This document shows positions 1-11,532 of a stretch of 64,000 nucleotides of DNA, one piece after another. The translations under genes were made by a program, and so were the position numbers. The stretch spans positions 68,267,375-68,331,374 of the forward strand of contig OX439048.1 of the NCBI GenBank assembly GCA_949317995.1, read 5' to 3'. The notes below the pieces were generated by a model that was given only the letters and a program-made list of their open reading frames with translations, was not told the DNA's origin and did no database searches. The stretch's first letter is position 1. The number at the start of each line of letters is the position of its first letter. The DNA is from Acholoe squamosa (Eukaryota > Annelida > Polychaeta > Phyllodocida > Polynoidae).

Positions 1-45
1 TACGAAGTCCGGGTCCAAGTTGTGGACTATCAGGGCTTCACTAAT

Positions 46-951
46 CTAAACTCTGCTGGTCCGGCCGTTCTTATCTTTGGTTCTAATATAGACTCCCCCT
101 TGATCCACATTCCGTGTCGCATTATCATTCATGAATGGGTTATAGGCCGAATGCTTTGGAGTCAAACAGGAAACTGGGTCTCCTTGTTTGACAAAAGTTG
201 AGTTTGGATTTTGGTCCTTACTCCTTGGAGGAACATTCGCATGCTCCTGTTCCTGTAAATAACTTTCCATGGCGGATTTATTTATCGTTAGGGTTGCCAC
301 ATCAGTGGTTAAGTTCCTCTGTTCTTCTCTTAGCTGTGCATTCTCTGATAAGATCTCGGATCGGATCTTCTCATTGTCTGCTACAGCTCGGTTTCTATCC
401 TCCTGGGCCGCTAATGCTTCCCTTTTCAAAGTATCTTTAAGTAAACGATACTTCTCACCCTTTTCCTTTTGAGACCTTTGGTACTCTGTGGTCTCTTTTC
501 GGATCTCGGCTTGTTCCGAGACCAACTTGGCTTCTGTCTCCGCTTTACGGAGCTGAAGTCTTTTCAATTTTTCCTCCATGGCATGCAATTCGGATTGTAA
601 TTTGCTTACATCCGGAGCCTTAGCGACTTCCTCGGCTCTAGCCTTGTCAATCGCTCTTCGTCTATTGGCTTCCTTGAGTTCTAGGTCAGCCAACTTGCTA
701 TCTCTTTCTCTTTCATCCTTCTCTTTTAATTCCAACCGATGGACAAGAGAGGACAACCGATACTTGAGGTCAGATTCTTTTAGAATTGCCTCCTGTTGGA
801 CAGAACGGAGCATTCTGATCCACTCCTTTGTTTCATCTTCAATTTTCTTCTGGGCAGCTATGAATTGTTCATGCTGTCTCTTAGCTTGTTGCTCTACCTG
901 TTCTTTGGCTTTCAAATAGGCCGATATACCCGGGGCCCATCCGACGTACAT
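46..951 (-). pseudogene. Gag-like coiled-coil domain, copy 1
   Basis: About 300 codons dominated by Glu, Lys, Arg, Gln and Ala with heptad-like spacing, predicting a long coiled coil over roughly residues 15-225. It then continues into the PVSCLTPKH and RTKDKNGRTSRV stretch also found in copy 2 (52356-53882). It lies in the same frame as the leader at 1018-1470. By comparison with copy 2 this is the N-terminal part of a Gag-like protein; the capsid part lies beyond the window edge. It is probably not functional, because the leader just upstream is frameshifted. Confidence 0.65.
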
Positions 952-1017
952 ACCTTGACTTACGACTGCCTCCCGGATTGAACATGGAGTCAGATAAGCC
1001 TTCGTCTAAGGATAGGC

Positions 1018-1470
1018 CTAGAGAGAGCATTTCGAGCTTCTCGGCAATGTTTCTCGAGGTCTAAATCTCTTAGTACTTGAAGAACCTTTCGGTTTTGCTT
1101 CACCCCTACCATCGTCGCTCTCATGATCAGACGATGTCATCAATGGGGCCACTCGGGTTGCCCCATCTACTGCAACGCCCTTAGGGGTCACTGTACGTTG
1201 CATCGGGCTTTGAGCTTTTGGGGTATTCAAGATACCAGCAGAGCTCACTGGGATACTAGGTCCGAGCTGGTGCCTGCTAGTTAACACTTGGGACCAATCA
1301 CTCAAGTTTAGCTTGGCGGGTTTAATTACCCCGCCAAATAACCCTGTATCCGAAGCAACCTGTCGAGGTGTGTTCGGGTACAATTTAACAATCCCATCTC
1401 CAATTCTGGTGGGATCGTCTGTTAGACCGGGTGTCCAGAAAACTGTCTGGACACCTCCCGGGTTGAACAC
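1018..1470 (-). pseudogene. Gag-like leader region, copy 1
   Basis: This is an open stretch of about 150 codons in the same frame as the coiled-coil segment at 46-951, and it aligns with 53898-54560 of copy 2. It contains the shared phrases FNPGGVQTVF, TPGLTD and VAPLMTSSDH. Where copy 2 has a stop after NLSNWS, this copy reads NLSDWSQVLTS, showing that copy 2 lost a glutamine codon there. Near 1030 one base is missing relative to copy 2, which brings TAG into frame. No known domain is recognised; the region is rich in Ser, Pro, Thr and charged residues. Confidence 0.6.
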
Positions 1471-1700
1471 ATGTTGTTGACCCGGTTTCTAGTCTAACAA
1501 CAAATGCTGGGATGTGTAATCATCCTCTTCGAATCCCTCTAGCCCAGGGCTGGAGGGACCGGCATTGGGTTGCCTGAGGCTTTCGGCCGTTTGGCCGCGC
1601 TCCACCCCCGAACCAACTGGTCACGGCACCAGTGTAATGGTTCATATCGACTTAAATGTTGGGTGGCTCGTTGGCTTGCTTATCACTAAAGATACCAACA

Positions 1701-1980
1701 TGGGTTCAGGTTCGGGTTGGGCAAAGCCCCAGACTCCCCTACCGCTCGGGTAGGACTTTATTACATACTCTCTTCTTGGAACATACATCTGGACTGGACC
1801 ATGTCCAGTTTCCTTCTGCGGATCGTCCGGCTTCTTAGTAGAAGCTGGACGCGAGGCATGGTGCTGCCCCCTCTTGTACCAAACGGGTATCGCGAAGCGA
1901 CACCTAGTTGGCATAGAAGGAACGAGCAACACTCTCGGATGAAGCGCACTAATATACATACAACGATGCCGGCCCCTACA
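1701..1980 (-). repeat. 5' LTR of retrotransposon copy 1
   Basis: On the minus strand the LTR begins TGTAGGGGCCGGCATCG at 1980 and ends near the TG dinucleotides at 1701 or 1718. It shares most of its length with 54647-54938 and 47968-48248. The inner end is uncertain by about 20 bp because the three copies differ there. Confidence 0.7.
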
Positions 1981-3764
1981 ATGTCAATGGAATTTGTGGA
2001 TATTCTACAGATTATACAATATTGTTCTGATTATTTATGTATTGATGTTTATATTTGAAAGCGCAACAAAACAAATCATTTTAAGCTTCAGTGCTGTTTT
2101 ATACAAATATTTCCCCACCAATGACACAACCCCAACATTTGCTGACCTTTCAAGGTGCAGTAATAGTTTCTCAAATATAAGCTACACCTTGTACACAAGT
2201 TGTATCATGGTATTCTAGAACTGACTCTATGTTATATAGATACAAACAGTTCTTTTATTATGGTGAAAATGGCAAAATCTAGTCATTCTAAGTACATTAT
2301 CTTGCAAATTGTGTAAATAGATGAAGTGCAAATTGTATACTAACCCAGAGAAACATGTAAAAAAATAATAAAGGGTATAAACGGTCTTTGATTTTTTAAA
2401 GAATTTTTAACAGTACTGCTTTTTTTTTTATTAATATAGTTGAAGAACCCTGTATCATAATTTCCATCTACTGATCTCAGCTGTGAAGTTTTATTGCATT
2501 GCATCAAGTACAGCTCCTTGTATTATTCGATCCGTTGAAGCCTGTTTTTCATTTTTGAATAGAAGAGATACATGATGAGAATAGTAAAATAACATTTATT
2601 TTCTTCCGTCTCCCCAAACAAACTCCTCTTCACCCTCAGTGAGCCAATCTGGGCCATACAGAATGTCCCAATAACTACATGTAAGGTTAGGCAGTGTGTC
2701 CCTCTGCACCCTCAGTACAGACTCCTCCATGTTACTGGGTACAACAACCTGTGTTAACTCTAATGTCAAGAACAGTCCTACCTGGTGACAAGCAGGTCAT
2801 TCAGCTCTATCCTACCATACCACACATAGATCTCTCTCCCTGTTAAGACTGCAGTATTGTGTTCCATGTACATCAATAGCCCAGGACCTTGTTTCAATAG
2901 ATCCTACAACAGGTTCAGGACCCTATGACTTGAGAAGGGCCAAATCTTACCAGGTGATCTTAGGACTTTGGCCATGGTGGCTAAATAGCTGGCTACATTA
3001 CTGGGTGATCGTACTGCCTACTGGCTAAATAGCCACCACAGCAGTGACTCAATAAGGGGTGCTTGTATGGTAGCCCTCTATGTGAATAATCAGTGGGTAG
3101 TCTTAGCTGTTGCCTTCTGCACTCCTTTACTCAAATGTACCCAATCTGTGCTCTTTTCTTTGTAACAATAAAGTACTCTCTACATTTAGACTAATGAGCC
3201 AAAAGGTCTTGACCCCAGGCCACTCATAGAGGTCAATCAGCCTTACTATATGTAACATGGTATCTTTTCAATAATCATTTCAAAATGACATTTTACCACC
3301 AAATGTCATAAAAAAAATGTATTCAGGGAAATCTAGCTTCTCAACACAACATAATAGATTAATTTCTATGTATATCTCATTATATCTCTAATTATTTTTC
3401 ATCTAGCCTATGCATTTTTTTTTGCAAGATAATTCCAATTGACTGTATTGTATGTTACACATATATGGGCTCCTAGGAAAAGTAATCATGACCACTGCAC
3501 TTATTTAAAAACTATGATGCATATTCATAAGAATTGACCATGTGTGCGACCGTGTAACTCGGTGGGATCACCTATATATAGTTACTGCAGGCCCATGCTC
3601 ATTTCAACACATGAGTGCAAACTAGACCATGAGGAAGGTATGACTGGTCACTATGTAGCAAATAGTGGCTCCTATGACTGCATGCTATGACTTCATAGTG
3701 GTGGGTATTGAGCTAGCAGTTGAATAAATAGCAGCTCATGGTGTAGTTATGTAGGTGGATATTG
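1981..3764. other. Gene-poor AT-rich stretch
   Basis: I see no coding region, RNA gene or clear repeat here beyond short A or T runs. Short ORFs are chance readings. Two GCTAAATAG phrases near 2979 and 3022 are the only local repetition noted. Confidence 0.5.
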
Positions 3765-4297
3765 GCTTCCCACCATGTAGGGTGTGAGGTGGTGCTGTGA
3801 TACGTCGTCACATACTGAGACAGCAGTTCTGCACCATCTACAGGTGTACACCATGTAGGGTGTGAGGTGGTGCTGTGATACGTCATCACATATACAGGTG
3901 TACACCATGTAGGGTGTGAGGTGGTGCTGTGATACGTCGTCACATACTGAGACAGCAGTTCTGTACCATCTACAGGTGTACACCATGTAGGGTGTGAGGT
4001 GGTGCTGTGATACGTCGTCACATACTGAGACAGCAGTTCTGCACCATCTACAGGTGTACACCATGTAGGGTGTGAGGTGGTGCTGTGATACGTCGTCACA
4101 TACTGAGACAGCAGTTCTGTACCATCTACAGGTGTACACCATGTAGGGTGTGAGGTGGTGCTGTGATACGTCGTCACATACTGAGACAGCAGTTCTGTAC
4201 CATCTACAGGTGTACACCATGTAGGGTGTGAGGTGGTGCTGTGATACGTCGTCACATACTGAGACAGCAGTTCTGCACCATCTACAGGTGTACAGGT
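3765..4297. repeat. 78-bp minisatellite, about seven copies
   Basis: A 78-bp unit beginning CCATGTAGGGTGTGAGG and containing GATACGTCGTCACATACTG is repeated head to tail almost without change. One unit (about 3850-3903) lacks about 24 bp in its second half. Because 78 is divisible by three, two frames stay open right through the array and give artificial repetitive proteins. The unit includes a short palindromic core, TGATACGTCGTCA. Confidence 0.95.
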
Positions 4298-4412
4298 GCT
4301 TATTGTAAGAGGATGGTTTCCCCTCTCCTCAGTGAACAGCCCTTCTGGAGAAGTTTTACTCCCACTTATGAATACACTTCATAAATTGTACACATCTTAC
4401 AAGCATATTCCT

Positions 4413-4453
4413 CATGATGACAGGGCCCACTGTACTTGGGCCCTGTCATCATG
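4413..4453. repeat. Perfect 17-bp hairpin
   Basis: The arm CATGATGACAGGGCCCA at 4413-4429 is followed by seven bases and then its exact reverse complement at 4437-4453. A further partial copy (GACAGGGCCCAAG) follows. It is probably a remnant of a small foldback repeat. Confidence 0.8.
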
Positions 4454-4459
4454 AAGACA

Positions 4460-5546
4460 GGGCCCAAGTTAACTGGGAAAGTGGGGGTTTCTAGGCTTAA
4501 TTTAGTTTTAAATATGTTTCTCTTCTTTCAATAATGTTTTGTACAGATTCGCTATTAATACAATGTTGAAATTACCTTCAAGACATCAGCAGTAATGAAA
4601 GCTTTAAAGCAGATTTCAAGACAGCAATCTATTGCTAATCTTGTAACATGCTAGCTTGGTAAGACAATGATTTCCTCCTAATTATCCTTACCTTATTAGT
4701 TAACTTGATGGTGGTCCTTTAAGTTTCGATATTACATGTAGGTATGTGCGATGTGGTAGGTCTGACTGCTGTATGTACAGATATGAACATGCACATAAGG
4801 TATCGAAGGATTCCTTGACTTGGCACATCTTTTATTTTTTTCTTGAACAGATTTAAACTTTATTTGGTCTAGAGGTACATACATCGCGTAAACATAGGCA
4901 TGTTATATGTTTAATCTATATCCTTTGGATTTTAGTCTCATCGTTGTATAGTGACCTAGGTTACATACGGTATTAGATTACCTGATTACCCTATTTATAA
5001 GGTAATTTGTCATAATAATAACATGACCAAACAGTTAATGACCAGATCGTCATTTCAAAGAATGTTGTTATGATCTGACCATTTATAAGGCATCCGTTGT
5101 TAAAGTACCCTTAGTCTAGTACACCAAATATAAAAATGGGGTGATACACAAAATGATACACAAGGACAAATCTTATAGAACCAATTATTGATAGCTCATT
5201 AATGACCAAATGTTTCTTGGAGAATTCAAGATGATCTATGATAACCACAATTATTTTCTCAGAACTGAACACTGTAGGGCAATGCAGAGTGGGGATTCGC
5301 ATACATAAAAGTAAACTCTGTATAGTGATATGTCATGGTTCTCATCTTTATACATCAAACAGATTATTAATATGGAAACCATTCAAGCAATAACTGGCAC
5401 AGCAGCTTTCAATAGGTCTGTATGGAGTTTCATTTTGTGGCAAATCAGTGCAAATTAATCAAAATACTAAAACCCCCTAAGCAGTCAGTAAAGAGATCAG
5501 TATGGATTCAGCTTACTTTATGATCTGGGACTTGTACCAGGACCCT
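4460..5546. other. No gene seen
   Basis: AT-rich single-copy-looking sequence. No splice-supported exon, RNA gene or tandem repeat was found. Confidence 0.45.
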
Positions 5547-5666
5547 TTAACCCTTTAAGGGCTATTGATGCATCAATGGTGCCACTGCTCACCAGCACTT
5601 CATTTGTGCATCATGGCAACCAAAGGGCATCATGCATCCCTGCATTAGCAGCCTTTTAAGTGTTAA
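5547..5666. mobile_element. TTAA-flanked MITE, family 1, short copy
   Basis: It starts TTAACCCTTTAAGGGC and ends CTTTTAAGTGTTAA, so the two ends are imperfect inverted repeats just inside TTAA. The inside contains CACCAGCACTTCAT and GGGCATCATGC, shared with the copies at 59104-59292 and 61885-62147. TTAA target sites with CCC-starting ends are usual for piggyBac-type MITEs; the family assignment is inference. Confidence 0.7.
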
Positions 5667-5689
5667 TAATAACCCCACTTGCTTACTAT

Positions 5690-6004
5690 TGTAGGTATTG
5701 CTATTTCGAGACAACTATACTAGCAAAGCAATAACTAGTCGGTTCGAGTAGGTTTCAGAATCACTTTATTACAGTACTTGTTACAGAAGGACTGCAAACA
5801 CGTTTCAACCTTTCGTATGCCTATAGTCTATACCCCGAAGGAGGTAAAGCTCTCGTTATAACATTCGTTAGGCCGTTCTAGAGACTAGATCAGTCTACCA
5901 GCCCGGTAGCTCTGCGAGTCCCGATCATAGGAGGACGGTGGAATATATACCCCTCGTCATGGTTGATTAGTTCCGCGCTGAGCGCCCTCTGGTCCGCCTC
6001 CCGT
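5690..6004 (-). mobile_element. 315-bp insertion between 13-bp direct repeats
   Basis: ACTTGCTTACTAT occurs exactly at 5677-5689 and again at 6005-6017 and looks like a target-site duplication. The insert read on the minus strand has a TATATATT stretch, then an AATAAAG motif about 200 bases later, and ends ACCTACA. This resembles a short LTR, but 13 bp is longer than normal for an LTR element and better fits a target-primed retroelement. No coding potential. Confidence 0.5.
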
Positions 6005-6479
6005 ACTTGCTTACTATATTACATATCTTTGGAGACATCCCAAAGATACATAAAGGTGTAAGTCTACGTAGATATATTTAGATTGTAGCTGTAAGTAGAC
6101 CTAACTATTTCCCATGAACTGTGATAGAAATACACTTTGATGCTCAGACAATTGATTGTGGCCTATTGTATGTTTGTGTAACATAGACCTTCCATAGTCT
6201 TATCATGTGTTAAAGTACAGAGCTCCCACATATTTCTATAAATAAGGCCTTCCATAGTCAGCCATGCGCTGTCTGATCTCTGATGTAGGATCTTCCCCCC
6301 GCCCAACATTGCACATATCACTTAGTGACTAATGTACATGTTTAACCCTTGAATCATCACAAAATGCATGTGTAAGAGGCCGATTGTAAGCTGTATTTGG
6401 ATTAAAATATCCTTAACACCTGGATATGATAGCCAGTTGTAACCTTTGAACTGAGGTCACCAGATGACCTGTGGTCAGA

Positions 6480-8580
6480 GCTATCAAAGCAAGGATAGTA
6501 TAGGTTCCCGATGTGTTACTTCATAGAGTCCTAGAGTGCAGACCATTCCCCTCTACCCCCCTCCTTAAAAGTAGGTACCCTTTTATGTTCAGTATTGAGT
6601 CCTATGGAACATAAGGGGGTTTATTGAGATGTAAAGAATCTTTATCAGATGTATATTGAATGCAAACAAGGTACCACCCATACCAAAAAGTCCTGCCAAA
6701 TCCGAAATTTGTGATCTTGATTCTCAGAAATTGACTGAAAGTACATAAAAATGAGGTTTGATGATGAGAATATTTTAAAAATGTACAAAAGTAATATTAA
6801 AAATTATTGGGACATTTTATAATTACAACATGCTAAGTCAGTACCTCAATCTACTTATCCCGATGTCTTCCTGTGTCTCAACCTGACAACTACTGCTGGT
6901 GCATGGTTCTGCCTATCCCACATACTGCCTATCCCTTAGTCTACCTATCACTCATAATACCTCTCTCTTGAAATCTAGAGTTTAATCAGCTTTTCCCTCA
7001 AAAGGGTTAAAGAATCAAGGTTTACCTCTTACCTTTGTACCTAACCTTCTCTGTAGGCCTATATTCTATTAGACTACCTATCCTCAATCTGCCTATCATT
7101 TATTTCACCTATCCCTCATGGTGACTATCCCCCAACTTTGCACATCCCTCATGTTTGACTTCTGTTATATTACCTTTCCTTTAAATAGTGCTGACCTTAC
7201 AAGGTACTCTCCGTGCATCTCTTAAACTGGTACACATGTTACCTATCCCCCTTGTTGCCCGTCCTTTTGAATACAGGTCCTATCTCTCATGCTCACTTTA
7301 TAGTTTTCCTGCTCATCACAACCAATCTTCATTATGATGACCAAATCTAAGTCAACCTATCCCCTAACGTATGAATCCAAAAGTCTGCCTCAACCAAACA
7401 TCTACCTATCATCCATACTACATATCCTTCAAGTTACCTATGCTTCAGGTTGGCAAAAAAAATGCTTTTTCAATGTTTGCAAATGTTTTTATTAGGTTTG
7501 GGTAGAAATGTTGGTAAAAAAAATGTTGACGTTATTTCAACATTGAAAAAGCATCCAACTTAAGAAACTTAGGAACCAAATAAAATGTTATTTTAACGTT
7601 AAAAAGAACTTTTTAGCCAAGTGGTATAGCATGAGTGTGATATGCAGCATGGGGGATAGGAAGAGAGGAATAGACATCAAGAGGGATGTGAAGTAAGTTG
7701 GATAGAAAGCTAGCATAATGATAAGCATGGTAAGCATATACTGATAAGCATGGTAATTCAAGAGGCTGCGGGATATGTAAAGTAATCATGAGTGATATGC
7801 AGGCTAGGGGATAGGCACCATGAGGGATAGGCAGGCTTTATGATAGGCATTATTAAGGTAGACCTGTAGACTTAAAATAGTAGACACGATAAGGAATGCA
7901 CTGTCAACCATTAGGGCTCAGATGAACAACATAGACTAGACATGAGGGTCTGAGGGATAGTCACCATGAGGGAAAGGTAAACTGAATGATTGGCAGATTG
8001 AGGATAGGTAGACTAAGGGAAGTAGGCACAGAGAGGATAAGTTGAGGTGTGGAGTCAGCTTTAGCCTTCATGCCTTTTGGGGATAGCCTTACTTGACTAA
8101 GGGATAGACAGTATGTTAGATAAGCAGAGCGTTGCAGAGGCACAGTCCTTGCCAGATTGAGAGATAGGCAAACATTTGGATATGTAGATTGGTTATGAAC
8201 TTTGGTTTATGTGTTGTATCTATAAAGAGTTCCAATATTTTTCAATATAATTTTTGTATGTTTTCAAAATATTTTCATCATCAAATCTCATATTTGGGTA
8301 ATTTTGATCAATTTCTGAAAATCAAGACTATAAATTTTGGATTCAGCAGAATCTTTTGATTTAGTTGCTACCTTCTTACCATCTGGTATCAACCTGATAA
8401 AGGCATACCACAGTTCCATAAACCACCTAATCCTCTATAGGAATCAACACTGAACACACAAAGGAGCCTACTTTTAAGGGGGGGGGGTAGAGGGGGTTGC
8501 CTGTTACACTCTTCCCATAGACTATGCTCTCAGTAGCACATCCAAGGGAACCTATACTATCCTTGATCAAAGTACCAAGG
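6480..8580. mobile_element. 2.1-kb foldback element (giant imperfect palindrome)
   Basis: The left half is pyrimidine-rich with phrases such as CTATCCCTCATGGTGACTAT (about 7110). The right half carries their reverse complements in mirror order, for example ATAGTCACCATGAGGGA (about 7957). Other matched pairs are CCTTAAAAGTAGG near 6562 and its complement near 8470, and the TTTGATGATGA region near 6757 with its complement near 8276. The centre lies near 7530, between CAATGTTTGCAAATG and the CATTGAAAAAGCAT facing AATGCTTTTTCAATG. No transposase is visible. Its right end cuts a Ly-6-like exon remnant. Confidence 0.75.
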
Positions 8581-8660
8581 ATGGTTGAATCTGCAGGACA
8601 GATGGTGTCAAAGGATCTTGAGATTTGAATCGCAGTTGCTCCTGTGGTTGGCATTTTGGT
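8581..8660 (-). pseudogene. Truncated Ly-6-like exon (paralogue of the gene at 20 kb)
   Basis: Downstream of an acceptor reading CCAG, the minus strand encodes TKMPTTG, then an ISRS phrase. This parallels TKMPLYG followed by ISRSC in exon 3 of the Ly-6 gene at 20059-20223. The homology stops where the foldback element begins, and the terminal CC-x4-C signature is absent. The intron motif GTAGAATAGACATCAGT also matches the 20.2-kb gene but sits 450 bp further away, so DNA was inserted between them. This is a dead exon of a duplicated gene. Confidence 0.55.
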
Positions 8661-8670
8661 CTGGCACCAG

Positions 8671-9120
8671 CGGCTGCGCCGCTGGATAGTGGCGTGCGAA
8701 AGAGTGCGAAAGGTGACTGGGTGCTATGACGTTTTCATTGACAAAAAAGAAATGTCAAATCAAAATTCTGGAAAATTCTGAATTGACAGAAATCAAGAGG
8801 CCAAATATGTCAATACAAACTGGGCCAAAAAACATCAACAAAAACACCAAACTGATAGCTCTAAGAAGCTGCTATGTTTGAATGGCCTGAGACTGAACAA
8901 ACAGTGTCCCCAGGTTGAACAATTTAGCGCCACCTTACGCCTAAGGCACTGCGTTCAACAACAATGCAGTTTGTTACAGCTATTTGTCATTCAACAGCTC
9001 TCCCAGCATAGTCTATGCCATCCCTCTGTACGGCCAAACAGCGGAATGCCTATGAGAGTCTCTGCTGGGAGAGTGCTCCATGCAAGCCAGTCGAGGCCTG
9101 CCGTTTTGTATATATGGTGG
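8671..9120. other. 450-bp insertion within a duplicated intron
   Basis: Compared with 20206-20270, this stretch is extra: the flanks CTGGCACCAG and AATAGACATCAGT are adjacent at 20.2 kb. It opens with the palindrome CCAGCGGCTGCGCCGCTGG. No inverted ends or coding region were recognised, so its class is unknown. Confidence 0.4.
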
Positions 9121-9538
9121 AAATAGGAAGGTAGAATAGACATCAGTAAAAGATGTAAATATAATATGAAATGATTTATTAATCATGATTTCTTTTCTTC
9201 ATTCTTTCAGCAGAGTGAGGACAGGAACATATAACTACTCTAGCTAGAGATGAGGGGTGTGGAAATCGTTTCACATTTATCTACCATAGCACATTTGATG
9301 ACTGGTCATTTTCTATGCAACAAAAAACTCACTTTTGTCATTGATTTGTTTTTAATTTGGTATCTGATATATTGAAGAATATTGTTTTTTTTTCATATCT
9401 GCCTCCACATTCACTGGGATTTAGGAATAGGCCTGTGTTGTCTGGTGCCAGGGTAGAACTTTATTCAGCTTTGATTGATACTTACTACAAACAATGCCCC
9501 ATTGGTGCATGTGGGAGTATCACTACTTTGCCTGGAGC

Positions 9539-10392
9539 TTAATTCAAAAGGCTCTGCCATTGCTACCTATGGGATATTAGTGATTTCCCTCCCATACTGC
9601 TATGGTAAGGTAGGCCTGCCTTCCTTTGTGATAGCCAGCTACTTTTTAGTGAGCACTGTAAGCCTCAGCCCTGCTTTCACTATTCCAAGCAGCTAAAAAC
9701 TGTGCAGAGTGGCAACAGGTCCACAGAGAAAAAATAGCAGTGGAAGGTAAAAAATAGCAGTGGAAAAACATGTTCTCTCAAGAGTGGCTACACTGGGGTT
9801 CTTGCTAATTATATATACCCTGTCGGGTGCTGAAGGAGGGCTGAAGCAAGAGGTGCATGAGAGCTTTCGGTCAGTCACATTGGGCCTAGGAACTGGTAAG
9901 TCACCTGTTTCTGTATGATCAAATTATAGCTTGTATTTTAGAAGTACAGTGCCCCCCTCCCTGCACCAACTAAGAGAGAGAAGGGAATCATGATGTTACT
10001 ATGCCCTTAATACATGAGTAGACTCAAGAGCCCTCAAGGACTCTGAGAAAATCCATTCAAGTGCTCTTAACTCATGAGTAGCCTCAATAGCCCACAAGGA
10101 CTCTCAGCAGGTGCATTCACTTTTGTGACCAGGAATGCCCCCCACACAGGTGCTCTTGAACTCAGGGGAAACCACTATCATTTCTTAATATGAAATAAGG
10201 GGTGGTGTTAGTACTGGAAGTGGAATAGTAAAGGACTGCATAGTACTTCCTATTAGTATCTGGCCTAACACCACTAGCAATTTCATTGTAGTAACACTAG
10301 GTCTTATGAGATGGTAAGTGATGTGCCTACGCTAACATCGCATAGGTACGCTATCATCACATAGGTAGCGATGGCAGAGCCTTTTGAGTTAA
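9539..10392. mobile_element. TTAA-flanked non-autonomous element, family 2, copy 1
   Basis: The left end TTAATTCAAAAGGCTCTGCC and the right end ending GCAGAGCCTTTTGAGTTAA are inverted repeats of about 29 bp lying inside TTAA. The right part, with AGGTCTTATGAGAT and the ATAGGTAGCGATGGCAG phrase, is shared with 18276-18852 and 56232-56300. It has no transposase ORF and may be piggyBac-like. It contains a 60-bp tandem duplication. Confidence 0.65.
10004..10123. repeat. Two tandem 60-bp units
   Basis: The phrase beginning CTTAATACATGAGTAG and including CTCAAGGACTCTGAG is repeated once, directly adjacent, with a few changes (CTTAACTCATGAGTAG, CACAAGGACTCTCAG). Confidence 0.75.
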
Positions 10393-10502
10393 CCTCCTGA
10401 CCCCAGATCTGCTGCTACTCTGATAGAGGCCCAGAAAAAACAGAATCAGATTCATAAATAAAACTGCTTGCATATACAATGATTATTAGTGGACAATTTT
10501 TC

Positions 10503-10895
10503 TCAATTTCTGCTGTGCAAAAATTGAAATAATGTGTACCAATTAGAAGAGAGGGCATTGCTAAAACTACTGGCAGCTAAATATTCATTAAGTTTTGCAA
10601 GGTCAGGGACATGTTGCTTTAAAAAGTTTAATTTACCGGGTCTATATATGCCTTGGGAGACACCCAGGAAGTCCTTACTTGTGAACAGGTAGCCACAGTG
10701 ACAGCTATAGGAGAAAGGGTCTTGGATGAATCTACGTCCCACAGCCCAATGCATCCAGGTTACATGTGGTGGACTATTTACTCTGACAGAGCCACATAGC
10801 ATTCTTGGAAAGTCAGGAAAAAGGAAGGTAAATAGATGCTCATGAGGATGGTCCAAACTGGTGCCTACACACGGCACTGCCCCCAATATTGACAT
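10503..10895 (-). pseudogene. Unknown duplicated coding-like segment, copy A
   Basis: A 130-codon open stretch that shares HLFTFLFPDFPRMLCGSVRV with the minus-strand stretch at 22704-23108. The surrounding 500 bp also match at DNA level (10400-10960 with 22390-22960), so it lies in a segmental duplication. I do not recognise the family. The shared phrase keeps its frame in both copies, which suggests descent from a real exon. Copy A lacks the N-terminal hydrophobic segment seen in copy B. Confidence 0.35.
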
Positions 10896-10999
10896 TGGAG
10901 ATGGTGGTGCCTTTTTACATGCAGGTCATTTTACCCCTGCACATCTTCTATACTACCATATCAATCCAATATGTTTCAGCACACAAACTAGATAGTCTT

Positions 11000-11532
11000 C
11001 CTTGATATATTGGGGAATTCAATGGATGAAGATAATGGATACTTTAAATTGTTACTGTCAATTGCCAGAAATCATTGATAAGACTGGTTGTCACATAGGA
11101 CACTTGTGCCATCTAAATCAGAGGGCCTCTCACCTTTCTGTCCTCTATGGAGAGGCAGAATTGACTTTCAAGTATTGGCCAAAGTCTGGGATATTGTGAA
11201 GGGGAAAGCTCTCTGAAGTAATATTGTGAAAAAGTATATTAAATCTAATTACAAATCATGATTATATTATTCTTTTGCATGAGGGATAGAGAACTAGATA
11301 GAGGGTAGGTTCTTCTGTCATACATATATGTATGTATATGCACATGTATGTAGGGAGAGTACGGCCAGCCATAGTAAAGAATATTTCTCTTTGTATTGTG
11401 GACATCATCACAATTGTTTGAGAAAGTATCACTGAAGATGGAGGAATATTTCTTAATCGATGGCTAAGGATTTTAGTAAAAACCTTGTGCCATTTCACTA
11501 TTTACACAAAGGTGTGTCAAGGTATATCACAA
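11000..11532. other. No gene supported
   Basis: Includes a short (ATGT)n-like patch near 11325-11350. No supported exon or element. Confidence 0.4.

Larger units (their letters stand above)
1..1980 (-). mobile_element. Truncated LTR retrotransposon, copy 1 (5' LTR and start of gag)
   Basis: This segment runs off the left edge of the window and is a diverged copy of the 5' end of the element at 47241-54938. Read on the minus strand it has the 5' LTR (about 1701-1980), a candidate primer-binding stretch beginning TGGTATCTTTAG (about 1687-1699), then the start of the gag-like frame. The order and spacing match copy 2 throughout, and the two can be aligned by eye over the coiled-coil region. Copy 1 is useful because it shows glutamine where copy 2 has a stop, so some copy-2 stops are mutations. 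Copy 1 itself carries frame damage near 1030. Confidence 0.8.

Noticed and set aside
198..981. Plus-strand Ser/Leu/Cys-rich ORFs
   Set aside because: Reverse readings of the coiled-coil coding region; the same shadows appear over 53.2-53.85 kb.
3713..4255. 180- and 157-codon repetitive ORFs
   Set aside because: The 78-bp tandem unit has no stop in these frames; nothing else supports coding.
11262..11498. Phrase HKVFTKILSHRLRN resembling a LINE reverse-transcriptase motif
   Set aside because: Too short, with no neighbouring RT motifs in any frame.
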